A stretch of 56,534 nt of DNA, taken from positions 1 through 56,534 of the forward strand of contig JAMCUS010000021.1 in assembly GCA_023379385.1 (NCBI GenBank), given 5' to 3'. The DNA is from Thermoplasmatota archaeon (GTDB lineage Archaea > Thermoplasmatota > Thermoplasmata > Lutacidiplasmatales > JAMCUS01). Below are positions 36,518-46,214 of this stretch, one piece after another. Made by a program: the position numbers and the translations under genes. Under the pieces are notes generated by a model. It did not search any database and had not been told where the DNA came from. It worked only from the letters and a program-made list of their open reading frames with translations. Every line of letters starts with the position of its first letter. Positions within the stretch are counted from its first letter, which is position 1.

Positions 36518-37921
36518 TTACCTTTTATTCCATTTTGTCTTTTTTTTGGTATCTTCAATTGATATGTTACTTTTCTCAAGAATGGATCTTATTCTATCAC
36601 TTTCTTCGTATCTCTTTTTCTCCCTGAGTTCCTCTCTGTATTGATTTAAGGAATCTATAAGCGTTCCGATCCTTCCAGCTTCACTGTATCCACGGTCTTC
36701 CTCTGGAAATATATCTGTTATCAAGTTAACTCTATTCAAAAAATCATGAAAATTGTTGTATTGTTCCCTGCCTCCGTGCATATCTGATAGGGCCTTATTT
36801 ATTTTGGGAAGCACTGTAAATATAGCTGCAAACCCCTCTCTGACAGAAAGATCGTTGTCCATAGCCTCAAAAAACCTCTCTTCTGCATGATCCATTTCAC
36901 GTTGAAGCTCGGCATCAAATTCAGAATCAAAATCAACGGTGCTCAAGCTATTCCTAAGTCTAACAAGCTTCTCATGGCTAACTTTGGCAGTATCCATAGC
37001 CTCAAAAGAGAATTCAAGAGGTTTTAGATGCTCGTTATTTATCATGAAAAACCTGACGACTTCCGGTGGATATTTATTCAGTAAGTCCTTTACTGTTATG
37101 AAATTTTTCAGGGATTTGGACATCTTCTCCCCTCTAATATTGAGCATTCCAATATGCATCCAGTAATTGACAAAGGGATGTACATCTGTAATTGCCTCTG
37201 CCTGTGCTATCTCCGCTTCGTGATGAGGAAATATCAGATCAACTCCACCGCCATGGATGTCGTAGTGCTCCCTGAAGTAGCACATCGCTATGGCTGTATC
37301 CTCTATGTGCCAGCCCGGTCTTCCCCTACCCCACGGGGAATCCCAGTAAGGCTCATTCTCTTTATATCCCTTCCATAAAACAAAATCTTTCTGGTCTTCT
37401 TTAGCATCGTCCGGTTCTATACTTGCACCCTCTTCAAGTTTTTCCATGATCTGCCCGGATAATTCACCGAATTTTTCAAATTTATTGACCCTGAAATATA
37501 CAGAACCATCTGATGGATATGCATATCCTTTTTTTATCAGCTTCTTTATCAGGTCTATGATCTCACTGATATAATCGGTAGATTTTGCATATAAAGTTAC
37601 GGAATCCACCTTCAATTTACCCATTACCTCTCTATACTCCGCAAAATATTTTGATGATACCTCTCCTGCCTTTACACCCGATTCCAATGCCCTTGCTATT
37701 ATTTTATCATCCACATCTGTAACATTCTGAAGGTAGAATACGTTATACCCCTTGTATTTCAGGTACTTTGCCAGAACATCATAGAAGACGTAGGCTCTTG
37801 CATGGCCTATGTGCGGTGAATCGTATGGAGTTATACCGCATACAAACATGTATACTCTATTGCCATGTAATGATACAAATGGCTTATTCTTTTTGGAAAG
37901 TGAATCATAAAGCTTCAGCAT
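36518..37921 (-). CDS. cysS: Cysteinyl-tRNA synthetase
   Basis: 467 residues, class I synthetase that charges tRNA-Cys. Zinc and ATP motifs are intact: FVCGITPYDSPHIGHARAY (HIGH), GWHIEDTAIAMCYF, HHEAEIAQAEA and KMSKSLKNF. The anticodon-binding tail is shorter than in bacteria. It overlaps the cystathionine enzyme stop by 7 nt, making it the last gene of a cbs-cgl-cysS operon. This places cysteine synthesis and its use in translation under one promoter. Confidence 0.95.
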   Translation of the reverse strand: MLKLYDSLSKKNKPFVSLHGNRVYMFVCGITPYDSPHIGHARAYVFYDVLAKYLKYKGYNVFYLQNVTDVDDKIIARALESGVKAGEVSSKYFAEYREVMGKLKVDSVTLYAKSTDYISEIIDLIKKLIKKGYAYPSDGSVYFRVNKFEKFGELSGQIMEKLEEGASIEPDDAKEDQKDFVLWKGYKENEPYWDSPWGRGRPGWHIEDTAIAMCYFREHYDIHGGGVDLIFPHHEAEIAQAEAITDVHPFVNYWMHIGMLNIRGEKMSKSLKNFITVKDLLNKYPPEVVRFFMINNEHLKPLEFSFEAMDTAKVSHEKLVRLRNSLSTVDFDSEFDAELQREMDHAEERFFEAMDNDLSVREGFAAIFTVLPKINKALSDMHGGREQYNNFHDFLNRVNLITDIFPEEDRGYSEAGRIGTLIDSLNQYREELREKKRYEESDRIRSILEKSNISIEDTKKKTKWNKR

Positions 37922-39054
37922 GATTCCAGTCCTCTTCTAATATCCTCAAGCAGATCTTTTGTATCCTCTATTCCACACGATAGCCTTATAAGGGTATCTG
38001 TTATGCCACGGCTCTCTCTGATCTTTTTCGGTATTGATGCATGCGTCATGACTGCAGGTACCTCTACCAGTGATTCTATACCTCCCAGACTTTCAGCTAT
38101 CTGGAATATCTCCAGTTTGGAAAGGAATTTTTCAACGACGGATGCATCCCCTTTCAGTTCAAAGGAAACCATTCCACCGTAACCGCTCATCTGCTCCTTG
38201 ACTACATCCCAGTACGGAGAGGATACGGTACCCGGGTAATATATCTTTTTTACATTATTATAGGTGGATAACAGGTGGGCAATGGCCATGCTGTTCCCCT
38301 GATGCGCTTCCATTCTTATTGCTAGTGTTTTTAACCCTCTCAGGGTGAGGAAAGCATCCATGGGTGAGCATATCGCACCGGCAGCATTCTGCATGAACCT
38401 GATCTTCTGATCCAGCTCTTCATTATCTGTGCATACAGCACCGCCTATAACATCGCTATGCCCTGATATGTATTTGGTGGTGCTGTGCACAATAACATCT
38501 GCCCCGTATTTTACAGGCTGCTGAAAATAGGGTGTGGCAAAGGTGTTATCCACAACGAGCATGGCGTCATGTTCATGCGCTATATCTGCAAATGCCTTAA
38601 TATCATATATTTTGAGCAGGGGATTTGATGGCGTCTCCATCCATAATAATTTTAAATTTTTGCTGATTTTTATTTTCTGCAGATCGTCCAGACTGTCAAC
38701 ATACGTAGTCTTGATATTGAAATTCGCAAATACCTTTTCAAATAGCCTGTACGTACCGCCGTACAGGTCCGAGGTTGCTATGATCTCGTCACCGCTCTTT
38801 AAGGTGAGAAGCAGTGTTGTTATCGCACCCATCCCGGAGGAATATGCAGTCCCGTATCTGCATTCCTCCAAGGAGGCTATAGCCTCTTCCAGAGCTTTTC
38901 TGGTGGGATTACCTGTTCTGGAATATTCATAACCCTTTGTAATACCTGGCCTCTCCTGTGCATAGGTGGAGGTCATGTATACAGGTACCGATACAGCACC
39001 GGTCAGTGGGTCCGCACCGCTACCTTCATGAATGGCCTTCGTTTTAAACCTCAA
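37915..39054 (-). CDS. Cystathionine gamma-lyase/gamma-synthase (Cys/Met metabolism PLP enzyme)
   Basis: 379 residues from a TTG at 39054, giving (M)RFKTKAIHEG, the family's normal start. GGAGGGGATC lies 3 nt before that codon, inside the end of the upstream gene. An upstream in-frame TTG is less likely. Motifs: YSRTGNPTRKALEEAIASLE, the PLP region GTAYSSGMGAI, VVDNTFATPYFQQP, the PLP Lys in VHSTTKYISGHSD, and ESLGGIESLVEVPA. With the adjacent CBS-type enzyme it most likely acts as cystathionine gamma-lyase in reverse transsulfuration. Gamma-synthase activity cannot be excluded by sequence. Confidence 0.88.
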   Translation of the reverse strand: MRFKTKAIHEGSGADPLTGAVSVPVYMTSTYAQERPGITKGYEYSRTGNPTRKALEEAIASLEECRYGTAYSSGMGAITTLLLTLKSGDEIIATSDLYGGTYRLFEKVFANFNIKTTYVDSLDDLQKIKISKNLKLLWMETPSNPLLKIYDIKAFADIAHEHDAMLVVDNTFATPYFQQPVKYGADVIVHSTTKYISGHSDVIGGAVCTDNEELDQKIRFMQNAAGAICSPMDAFLTLRGLKTLAIRMEAHQGNSMAIAHLLSTYNNVKKIYYPGTVSSPYWDVVKEQMSGYGGMVSFELKGDASVVEKFLSKLEIFQIAESLGGIESLVEVPAVMTHASIPKKIRESRGITDTLIRLSCGIEDTKDLLEDIRRGLESC

Positions 39055-40420
39055 ACAGATCCCCTCCCGAACCAATACTGCTTATAAAATCCTCTCTCCT
39101 ATAAAATAATTTATGATTATCAAATTCAATTACCACCGCTTCATATACCTTCAGCACATGGTAAAGATCGGATATATTTTTTTTGGACGATATTACAGGT
39201 ACGGGTGGTGCCAGGTACGGTGCTATTGGCCTTTCCATTTCCAGAATATCGTCAAACGCAGCCTTTACAATCTCTTTTTTATATACAGTTCCTGTAATGC
39301 CACCGTCACAAACAGGCAGTAGATCATACTCTGTTTTATTCATTATATCTATAACCTTTTTTACTGAAGTTTTAGCTGTAACTGAAAATATTTCTTTGTG
39401 ATCTTTCAAATCCACAAAATCCGATATTTTTAAATCCTTTTTAACAAAATCATTTTCTATAAGCCATGCATCAGAATAAAATTTTGTTAAATATCGCTCT
39501 CCACTGTCTGGAAGTATTGTTATAACCGTCGAATTCTCTTTTATTTTATCACTGTATTTCATTATACCGGCTATTGTTGATCCTGTGGAGCCACCTCCAT
39601 GTATACCTTCCAGTCTGGCAAGCAGTCTGGTCATTCTGAATGATTCCGCGTCGTTAACCTTTATAACATCATCCAGGTATTCAAACCAGGTTGTTTTTGG
39701 AATCATATCTTCGCCTATTCCCTCCACCTTATAAACCCTGCTTTCAGCAGTTTTACCTGTATGAAAATACTCTCCGAGTATGGAGCCTTCCGGGTCTATA
39801 CCTATGCATTTGACTCCCTTCAGATGTTCTTTGAAGTATTTAGAACATCCACTTATGGTACCACCTGTACCCATTGTAGTCATAAAATAGTCAAAGTCTC
39901 CGTCTGTCTGCTCCACAATCTCCGGTGCTGTAGTCTTGTAATGTATCTCTGGATTCATCTGATTTTCATACTGGTTGGTATAAAAGCTATGCGGAATTTC
40001 CCTGGCAAGCCTTCTTGCCATTCCGTAATAACTTTCGGGATTGTCTGCAGGAAGTCCTGTAGGAGTCACTATCACCTTTGCACCGTATGACTGCAGTAAC
40101 CGTACCTTTTCCTTGCTCATTTTATCTGGAATGACAAATATGCATCTGTATCCTTTTACAGCACATGCAAGTGCGATGCCTATACCCGTATTGCCAGAGG
40201 TGGATTCTATAACGGTATCGCCGGGTTTTATTATACCTCTTTTTTCGGCGTCTTCAACCATGGCCACACCCACCCTGTCCTTAACACTTCCACCTGGATT
40301 CATTTTTTCAAGTTTCGCAATAACTCTGAATGGCTTATTCTTAAATATTTTGCCCAACTCAATCAATGGTGTATTGCCAACAAGTTCCAAAATATTCTTA
40401 TGTATTATCTTATCTAGCAT
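39044..40420 (-). CDS. Cystathionine beta-synthase-like PLP enzyme with C-terminal CBS domains
   Basis: 458 residues. The fold type II PLP core has the lysine in NPGGSVKDRVG, the phosphate/substrate loop STSGNTG, YENQMNPE and GTGGTISG, then GGSTGST and LPDSGERYLTKF. Residues ~330-450 form a CBS pair (SVKKVIDIMNKTEYDLLPVC and NISDLYHVLKVYEAVVIEF), as in eukaryotic and some prokaryotic cystathionine beta-synthases. The ATG at 40420 is taken as start (a TTG precedes it). First gene of the operon with the gamma-lyase and cysS. It joins serine (or an activated serine) with homocysteine. The CBS pair may sense an adenosyl ligand. Confidence 0.88.
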   Translation of the reverse strand: MLDKIIHKNILELVGNTPLIELGKIFKNKPFRVIAKLEKMNPGGSVKDRVGVAMVEDAEKRGIIKPGDTVIESTSGNTGIGIALACAVKGYRCIFVIPDKMSKEKVRLLQSYGAKVIVTPTGLPADNPESYYGMARRLAREIPHSFYTNQYENQMNPEIHYKTTAPEIVEQTDGDFDYFMTTMGTGGTISGCSKYFKEHLKGVKCIGIDPEGSILGEYFHTGKTAESRVYKVEGIGEDMIPKTTWFEYLDDVIKVNDAESFRMTRLLARLEGIHGGGSTGSTIAGIMKYSDKIKENSTVITILPDSGERYLTKFYSDAWLIENDFVKKDLKISDFVDLKDHKEIFSVTAKTSVKKVIDIMNKTEYDLLPVCDGGITGTVYKKEIVKAAFDDILEMERPIAPYLAPPVPVISSKKNISDLYHVLKVYEAVVIEFDNHKLFYRREDFISSIGSGGDLFEV

Positions 40421-40546
40421 CAATATCGTTAGATAAAGAATTATTCATACATAAAAAGGTTTAGATATTATTTGATTTGAAATTGTGCAGATTTGTTGTA
40501 GAAACTTTAAAATATAAAAATATGTTGAATTAAGATCAGGTACATT

Positions 40547-40631
40547 GCTGGGATAGCCAAGTATGGTCAACGGCGGCAGACTCAAGATCTGCTCTTGTAG
40601 AAGTCCCCAGGTTCAAATCCTGGTCCCAGCA
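40547..40631 (+). tRNA. tRNA-Leu (anticodon CAA)
   Basis: 85 nt. The acceptor stem GCTGGGA pairs with TCCCAGC with discriminator A. The anticodon stem GCAGA/TCTGC encloses CTCAAGA, giving CAA for leucine codon UUG. The T arm is CCAGG-TTCAAAT-CCTGG. A long variable arm (about TCTTGTAGAAGT) marks it as class II. No intron is present and CCA is not encoded. A TATA-like AAAATATAAAAATATG lies about 30 nt upstream. Confidence 0.95.
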
Positions 40632-40645
40632 TAACGGTGGATAGC

Positions 40646-41179
40646 ATGAGGGTTTTTTTGGCTATTGAAATAGAACAGAATGATGCAATTGTGAAGATCA
40701 TAAAAAAGATCTCTGCACTCACAATAAATCAGAGAATTGTTACACGGCAGAATTCCCATTTAACAGTTAAATTCTTCGGAGAGAAGAACCCTGACGAAGT
40801 GGAGCTTATAAATAACACCATAATGAAAGAAATAGATTCAATCAAACCATTCACAATAACATTGAGAGGCATCGGGTATTTTGGTGATAGAAGAAGTCCG
40901 CATGTTCTGTGGATAGGTATTGATCCATCCGATGAACTTAAAAAACTGTATGATATGGTTGCTCTGCTATTTGGCTCAGATAGAGAAGCAACCCCTCATT
41001 TAACTATAAGCAGAATAAAATATGGTAAGCTGCACGATATGACGCTACTCATGAATATAATAGAGCAGTATAAAGATGTTAAGTTCAATACTGTAACAGT
41101 GAATGAAATTGTGCTTAAAGAGAGCATACTGGAACGGCATGGTGCAATATACAGAACACTATATAATTATTCATTTTAA
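40646..41179 (+). CDS. thpR: RNA 2',3'-cyclic phosphodiesterase (LigT/2H family)
   Basis: 177 residues with the two H-x-T-x motifs of the 2H superfamily, SHLTVKF (~40) and PHLTISR (~118), in the usual two-lobed fold. The family opens 2',3'-cyclic phosphates on RNA, and archaeal members can also join tRNA halves in vitro. The ATG at 40646 has GGTGGAT before it and gives MRVFLAIEI, the normal start. It begins 15 nt after the tRNA-Leu gene and could share its promoter. Confidence 0.9.
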   Translation: MRVFLAIEIEQNDAIVKIIKKISALTINQRIVTRQNSHLTVKFFGEKNPDEVELINNTIMKEIDSIKPFTITLRGIGYFGDRRSPHVLWIGIDPSDELKKLYDMVALLFGSDREATPHLTISRIKYGKLHDMTLLMNIIEQYKDVKFNTVTVNEIVLKESILERHGAIYRTLYNYSF

Positions 41180-41209
41180 AGATTGATAGGGGTATGGTGG
41201 ATGCCATAA

Positions 41210-41250
41210 ATCTCCGTTCTTTAGAAAAGAGATACAGGGGCTTCCCCCAT
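41210..41250. repeat. Hairpin plus GCTTCCCCCAT motif, copy 2
   Basis: ATCTC (41210-41214) pairs with GAGAT (41229-41233) around a loop containing TTTAG, followed by GCTTCCCCCAT (41240-41250). The same arrangement occurs at 28511-28549. Here a tnpB stub starts 50 nt downstream, so this is probably the left end of an IS200/IS605-type element. Confidence 0.5.
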
Positions 41251-41299
41251 CTTTCTTAAAAATATTTTATATGTGAAATATGCATATATATGTATTATT

Positions 41300-41383
41300 A
41301 TGATTAACACTTATAAATACAGATTATATCTCAATAAAAAATTTACTAAAATTTTGAATGACCAAATAGAACTATGCAGACAA
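41300..41383 (+). pseudogene. tnpB: N-terminal stub of an IS200/IS605 TnpB (OrfB)
   Basis: From the ATG at 41300 the frame reads MINTYKYRLYLNKKFTKILN then DQIELCRQF. This is the HTH_OrfB_IS605 start of TnpB proteins (MLKTYKYRLYPNKEQ...L..CR). After about 28 residues the frame passes directly into methyltransferase sequence with no TnpB core or guide-RNA end. A TATA-like ATTTTATATG lies about 35 nt upstream. A deletion from within tnpB into the neighbouring gene is the simplest reading. The exact junction is approximate. Confidence 0.65.
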
Positions 41384-42420
41384 TTCAAACAGGGCCTGGA
41401 TATCCTGAAAAATAGAGGGTCACCCTTCCTTAATATTGGTGACAGGTATAGCAGTAAGAAAAACAGCTTCTAATGATTCCTTCAAGGTTAGTTATAAAGC
41501 TTCAGCAAGACGGATGGATTCTAGGAAATTTTATTGCATGGTACAAACCAGATAATATGCCATCACCTCTTACAGATAGATTCGTCAATACGCGGGAGCC
41601 AGTGTTTTTCCTTGTCAAGGATACTGGAAATTATCTCACACCAGAATATTATTTTAGTCTTGATGAAATAAAAGAAAAACATAAAACGGAGGAGTATGAC
41701 ATACCTGAAGATTTACCTAAAACAGTATCTGGGGAGGAATACTAAAAATTGAATCCTGTATTGGAAAAATACAAAAAATACGAAGGAAAGTTCAGGGAGG
41801 AAGAGATCAATAGAGGCGCCTCTCCTGATGCCCGTTCATCGGTATTTGGCCACACGTATTCTGAGCAAAGAATTTTTAAACCAACAGCCAAAAAGGAGAT
41901 TGAAATAATCTCGTATCGTAGACAATTCATAATGAAAAAAGGTATTGGTGTAGAGCAAATTGATAAGATCCTGGATCACAGGTATACTGCGGGCAACTGG
42001 TTTAGGCTTGACAGAGGGGGTAGATCATTGCCAGGCCCCACTGACTGGTTAAAACTTAAAGAAATATTGGAATTGGATAACAAATACGATGAAAAAATGA
42101 CTAAAACAGATTATGCACTGCAAGCTGTTATGGACTACCCTCTTGGTAAAAATCCGGGAGACATGTGGTCTATCAAAACAGATAAGATTTCAGAAACCCA
42201 TTTTGCTATATTTCCTGAGGATCTTGTAAAGCGTATTATAAAATCTTCCTGTCCACCTGATGGGGTTGTTCTTGATCCTTTCGCAGGTAGTGGAACTACC
42301 GGAAAGGTTACTATGGAACTTGGAAGAAAATCAATAATGATAGAAATTAATCCAGAGCACGTTAAAATTATGGAGAAACGTTTCAAGGCCGGTATCAGGA
42401 AACTTTCAAATAAATGGTAG
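41384..42420 (+). pseudogene. Type II DNA methyltransferase (beta-class, N4/N6), truncated and interrupted
   Basis: The 3' two-thirds of a beta-class amino-methyltransferase survive in pieces: DILKNRGSPFLNIGDRY, a shift at about 41470, then LVIKLQQDGWILGNFIAWYK with PDNMPSPLTDR and EPVFFLVKD. An in-frame TAA at 41743 follows. The rest runs on in the same frame to VVLDPFAGSGTTGKVTMELG, the SAM-binding motif I placed last as in beta-class enzymes. The catalytic DPPY/SPPY motif IV and everything before it are missing, replaced by the tnpB stub. The 3' end overlaps the nuclease gene by 7 nt. Methylation by this locus is not expected. Confidence 0.72.
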
Positions 42421-43262
42421 CACGCAAGATAAAGAATAACTATTTGACCAACCAGTATAAAAAATGTGACGATAGTGAAGACAAATTTATGATTGATTTA
42501 AACTTGAAAGAGGTTGAGAAACCAGAATTCAAACATCTGAATTATACCAACACTGCATCAGAACAAAATATAGGCACAATTATTGATGGTATCAACTCTA
42601 GACTGCAAATCCTCAAAGACTGGAAGTCTCAGTTTCTGAAAACAGCCAGAAAGAGTTATTCGGCCACTGATCTGGATAAAGGTGCAGAACGTATCTTTCA
42701 TCATGTTCTATCACCTAACTTTAAGTTCCCTAATTCCACCCCAATCGGTTCAGATCTTGTTTACATGGTCCATGATTCCATAATACACATAGATGTCAAA
42801 ACGGTATCGTATTCTAATATTTCTGATTTTAAAGGAAAGATACAGATAGGAAAAAACCAGACCTCCTATAAAATGAATGAACACTTTCAACCAAATCTTC
42901 CCAGTAAATACAAAACAGTTAATCGTCTTTCCGTCACATATGCCATCTATATTTTGCATAAACAATTTGAAAATGTTATGGCAATGGAAGTGATATCTAT
43001 TCCAAACGGTCTACTGCACGGTGTATACGGAAACGATATCATGCAATCCGGAAAGAGCGGATGGGAAAGGGGCAATGATGTGAGGTACAATTTCAACAGG
43101 GAACCCTTATTTAAACTTCTTTCCACAGATAACGAAAAGATATACAGGGTCAGGCTGATTGCTATGGAAACCACTGAACTTAACCCCAAGGAGATAATTT
43201 CCTCAAATTACGATTGTTCACCCACATTCATTCTAAAAAATGGTGAAATTAAATTGCCATAA
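42414..43262 (+). CDS. Putative type II restriction endonuclease, PD-(D/E)xK type
   Basis: 282 residues beginning inside the methyltransferase stop (ATGGTAG overlap), the tight coupling usual for restriction-modification pairs. The likely catalytic core is GSDLVYMVHDSIIHIDVKTV: Asp, then about 14 residues, then D-x-K in HIDVKT, preceded by GAERIFHHVLSPNF. The specificity cannot be read. The frame is open throughout. With the partner methyltransferase broken, an active enzyme would be lethal unless another methyltransferase protects the same site, so it may be inactive or silent. Nuclease assignment rests on motif and context. Confidence 0.6.
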   Translation: MVARKIKNNYLTNQYKKCDDSEDKFMIDLNLKEVEKPEFKHLNYTNTASEQNIGTIIDGINSRLQILKDWKSQFLKTARKSYSATDLDKGAERIFHHVLSPNFKFPNSTPIGSDLVYMVHDSIIHIDVKTVSYSNISDFKGKIQIGKNQTSYKMNEHFQPNLPSKYKTVNRLSVTYAIYILHKQFENVMAMEVISIPNGLLHGVYGNDIMQSGKSGWERGNDVRYNFNREPLFKLLSTDNEKIYRVRLIAMETTELNPKEIISSNYDCSPTFILKNGEIKLP

Positions 43263-43499
43263 TATTATTATCGTCCTATAACTCCCTTAATAATATCTTT
43301 TTTGAATTGTCAGTCAGTGAATATTATAAGGTACTTCAAAAGTTTCAATTAGTTTATCAATAACATATCCATTTTTAGAGAATTGTCCGTATTCTGTTTC
43401 TAAACTAAATCCGGTAGAGGTTTTTTAGTATGGATAGCGGTGCAACAAAAATCAATTATACATTCACTGAATATACTCCCTGTCATGGAGTATGCGATC

Positions 43500-43510
43500 T
43501 TTTTAATAAT
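43500..43510 (+). promoter_or_regulatory. TATA box of iorAB
   Basis: TTTTTAATAAT is centred about 32 nt before the ATG at 43538 and lies inside an upstream open frame. It supports the downstream start and a very short leader. Confidence 0.45.
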
Positions 43511-43537
43511 CTTATTGCCTTTGCTACAGTGATACTT

Positions 43538-45418
43538 ATGAGCTATAAATTGATAGGAGATCTAAAGGAAGGGGAACGATATTTCCTTCTGACTAATGAA
43601 GCTATCGCAAGAGCTGCCCTTGAATCATCGGTAGATGTTGCAACAACATACCCCGGTACACCATCGTCGGAGATTGGTGAAGTGCTGAATGTGGTTGCTG
43701 AAAAAACCGGACTATACTTTGAATATTCAGTCAATGAAAAGGTGGCTTTTGAAATTGCAATGTCAGCCGCTCTATCTAAACTCAGGGCTATAACCTTTAT
43801 GAAGCATGTAGGTGTAAACGTAGCTATGGATTCACTTATGAGCTCCGCTTATATAGGTACAGACGGTGCACTTGTGATCATATCTGCAGATGATCCCTCC
43901 ATGTATTCTTCTCAGAACGAACAGGATAACAGGGTTATTGCCAGATTTGCACATCTTCCCCTTTTTGAGCCTTCATCGCCACAGGAAGCCATGGATATGC
44001 TTAAAGAAGCGCTGAAACTGTCCGAGCAATTCCATATTCCTGTTATGATGAGAACTACAACACGTGTATCCCACCTGCGTGGTATGGTAAAACCGGATAA
44101 GATAGGGCGCGCCAATACCTCAGGCAGTTTTAAGAAAAGAAATATGCACAATATACCATTACCAGAATTTGCAAGAAAGATGAAGGTAGAACTTCTGGAT
44201 AAGATGAAAAGGATAGAAAAGGAATATGATATTACAAAATGGAACAGAATTGAACATCTCAACAACGGCTCCTCTCATACCGGCATAATAACTTCTGGAA
44301 GTTCATATAATTATGTATATGATGTGGCGATGGAGTATAAAGTAGCGGCAGATGTTATGAAGATTGGCTTTTCCTATCCACTCAAAACAGACCTTATTTC
44401 CTCATTTCTAAAGGAGCATGATAATGTAATTGTAATAGAGGAGGTGGATCCTGTTATAGAGGATAATATTACGATAATTGCCCAGCGGAATAACATTGAC
44501 AAAAAAATTCACGGTAAATGGGACGGATACATACCAATGATGTTTGAGAATGGACCTGATATAGTTAAGAATGCACTGTCCAAATTATTAAATCGTAGAT
44601 TCGATGTATATGATGTGCCAGAGATGGATGAGTTTCCAGAACCGGTAAGACCTCCAGCTCTCTGCCCGGGCTGTCCGCACAGAGCATCATTTTATATAAT
44701 GAAAAGTGGACTGAGGCAGGCAGGTCTGTATAATAAATCAATCGTTCCGACAGATATTGGGTGCTATACACTTGGTGTAGAACAGCCTTATGAATTTGGG
44801 GATGTACTTCTTTCCATGGGTTCCTCCATAGGAACTGCCAATGGTTTTTCTCAGTTTCAGGAGTATCCAGTAGTTCCTGTTGTAGGTGATTCAACCTTCT
44901 TTCATGCAGCATTGCCTGGAATAATAAATGCAATTCACAACAATCACGATCTTTTATATGTAATTCTGGATAACAGGACCACTGCCATGACAGGAGGGCA
45001 GTTAAGCCCTGTGAATGAGGTGGATGACGCAGGCAGGAAATACAGGGCAATTGATATATACTCAACATTGAAGGGTATAGGAATTGATCATGTATACAAA
45101 ATAGATCCATTTGATATTAAAAATGGTATAAAACTGTTCAGGGAGGCAATATCTGAGAAAGGAGTCAGAGCAATTATATTTGAAAGGGAATGTGCTCTCA
45201 TAACAGACAAGGTTGAACATGCCATGGGGAACTATCACCTATTTCAGGTGAACCAGAATAAATGCATACACTGCATGAACTGTGTAGAGCGATTCTCCTG
45301 CCCGGCAATATATAAGGAAGGGAAAATTGTTAATATAAACCCGTATCTGTGTGACGGGTGCGGTGCATGTGCAAAGCCTATCGTATGCCCTCCTGAAGCA
45401 ATTGAAAAGGTGAGCTGA
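43538..45418 (+). CDS. iorA: Indolepyruvate:ferredoxin oxidoreductase, alpha subunit
   Basis: 626 residues. Oxidative decarboxylation of aryl pyruvates, from aromatic amino-acid transamination, to aryl-CoA with ferredoxin reduction. The N-terminal pyrimidine domain has TYPGTPSSEIGEVLN, the middle has QNEQDNR, and the TPP domain has CPGCPHRASF and VGDSTFFHAALPG. The C-terminus has two cluster motifs, CIHCMNCVERFSCP and CDGCGACAKPIVCP. The ATG at 43538 is chosen because a TATA element lies about 32 nt upstream and the family start (LLTNEAIARAALE) follows. A frame from 43430 would cross the promoter. Operon with iorB, 0 nt apart. Confidence 0.93.
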   Translation: MSYKLIGDLKEGERYFLLTNEAIARAALESSVDVATTYPGTPSSEIGEVLNVVAEKTGLYFEYSVNEKVAFEIAMSAALSKLRAITFMKHVGVNVAMDSLMSSAYIGTDGALVIISADDPSMYSSQNEQDNRVIARFAHLPLFEPSSPQEAMDMLKEALKLSEQFHIPVMMRTTTRVSHLRGMVKPDKIGRANTSGSFKKRNMHNIPLPEFARKMKVELLDKMKRIEKEYDITKWNRIEHLNNGSSHTGIITSGSSYNYVYDVAMEYKVAADVMKIGFSYPLKTDLISSFLKEHDNVIVIEEVDPVIEDNITIIAQRNNIDKKIHGKWDGYIPMMFENGPDIVKNALSKLLNRRFDVYDVPEMDEFPEPVRPPALCPGCPHRASFYIMKSGLRQAGLYNKSIVPTDIGCYTLGVEQPYEFGDVLLSMGSSIGTANGFSQFQEYPVVPVVGDSTFFHAALPGIINAIHNNHDLLYVILDNRTTAMTGGQLSPVNEVDDAGRKYRAIDIYSTLKGIGIDHVYKIDPFDIKNGIKLFREAISEKGVRAIIFERECALITDKVEHAMGNYHLFQVNQNKCIHCMNCVERFSCPAIYKEGKIVNINPYLCDGCGACAKPIVCPPEAIEKVS

Positions 45419-46033
45419 ATGAGCACTATAAAGATACTATTCACGGGAGTAGGAGGTCAGGGCATAATAACTTCAGGTGTGGTACTGGGAGAAGCGGCAA
45501 TACTGGAAAATAAAAATGCGGTTATGAGCGAAGTCCACGGGCTGGCTCAGAGAGGCGGAATGGTCAATGTAGAAATGAAGATCGGAGATGCAAAAAGCCC
45601 GCTTATTGAAGAGGGAGCGTCAGATATCGTTGTTGGAATGGAGCCATCAGAAACATATAGATTAAGAAAAAGATATAACAGAAACAGTTCAATCATAATA
45701 AACACAAATCCAATAGTACCATTCACAACCTCCATAGGACTGGGAAGTTATCCGGATGTCAACAACCTTCTGAACAGCTTTAAAAAAGTCTATAACAGGC
45801 TCTATCTGATAGACGCAGACCTTTTAGCAAGGAAAGCTGGAAACCCTGTAACAGCCAGCATAGTATTCGTGGGTGCCGTATCCGGTTTGAAGGAAATGGA
45901 GACAACGATTAGAAAAGAAGCTGTTATAAAAGCCATAGAAAATCATTTTCCATCAAAATTACTGGATATAAATCTAAAGGCATTTTACCTTGGTTATGAG
46001 ATAACCAGAAATAGAGATAATAATGTTGTATAA
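45419..46033 (+). CDS. iorB: Indolepyruvate:ferredoxin oxidoreductase, beta subunit
   Basis: 204 residues of the gamma domain of 2-oxoacid oxidoreductases. The start is ILFTGVGGQGIITSG, followed by EVHGLAQRGGMVNVEMKIG, both typical of IorB. It starts directly after the iorA stop (TGA then ATG), so the subunits are translated from one mRNA. Electrons should pass through the IorA clusters to a ferredoxin. Confidence 0.93.
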   Translation: MSTIKILFTGVGGQGIITSGVVLGEAAILENKNAVMSEVHGLAQRGGMVNVEMKIGDAKSPLIEEGASDIVVGMEPSETYRLRKRYNRNSSIIINTNPIVPFTTSIGLGSYPDVNNLLNSFKKVYNRLYLIDADLLARKAGNPVTASIVFVGAVSGLKEMETTIRKEAVIKAIENHFPSKLLDINLKAFYLGYEITRNRDNNVV

Positions 46034-46214
46034 GACATATGTATGCAACATGGTGTATATGTGTGTACAACAGCCCTCTATTTATCAGCAAAATTTGACA
46101 AATACAGGGCTTAAAATAAGATTAACTTCGGTTTAATGTGTTGTTTCTTAAGACGTAGATATGACAAGATATAAATAGTTGGATGACACATTTATAATAT
46201 TGAAGGGATGGGAT

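Noticed and set aside
43430-43537. 36-codon N-terminal extension of IorA
   Set aside because: It overlaps the probable TATA box, has no family similarity, and the ATG at 43538 gives the normal start.
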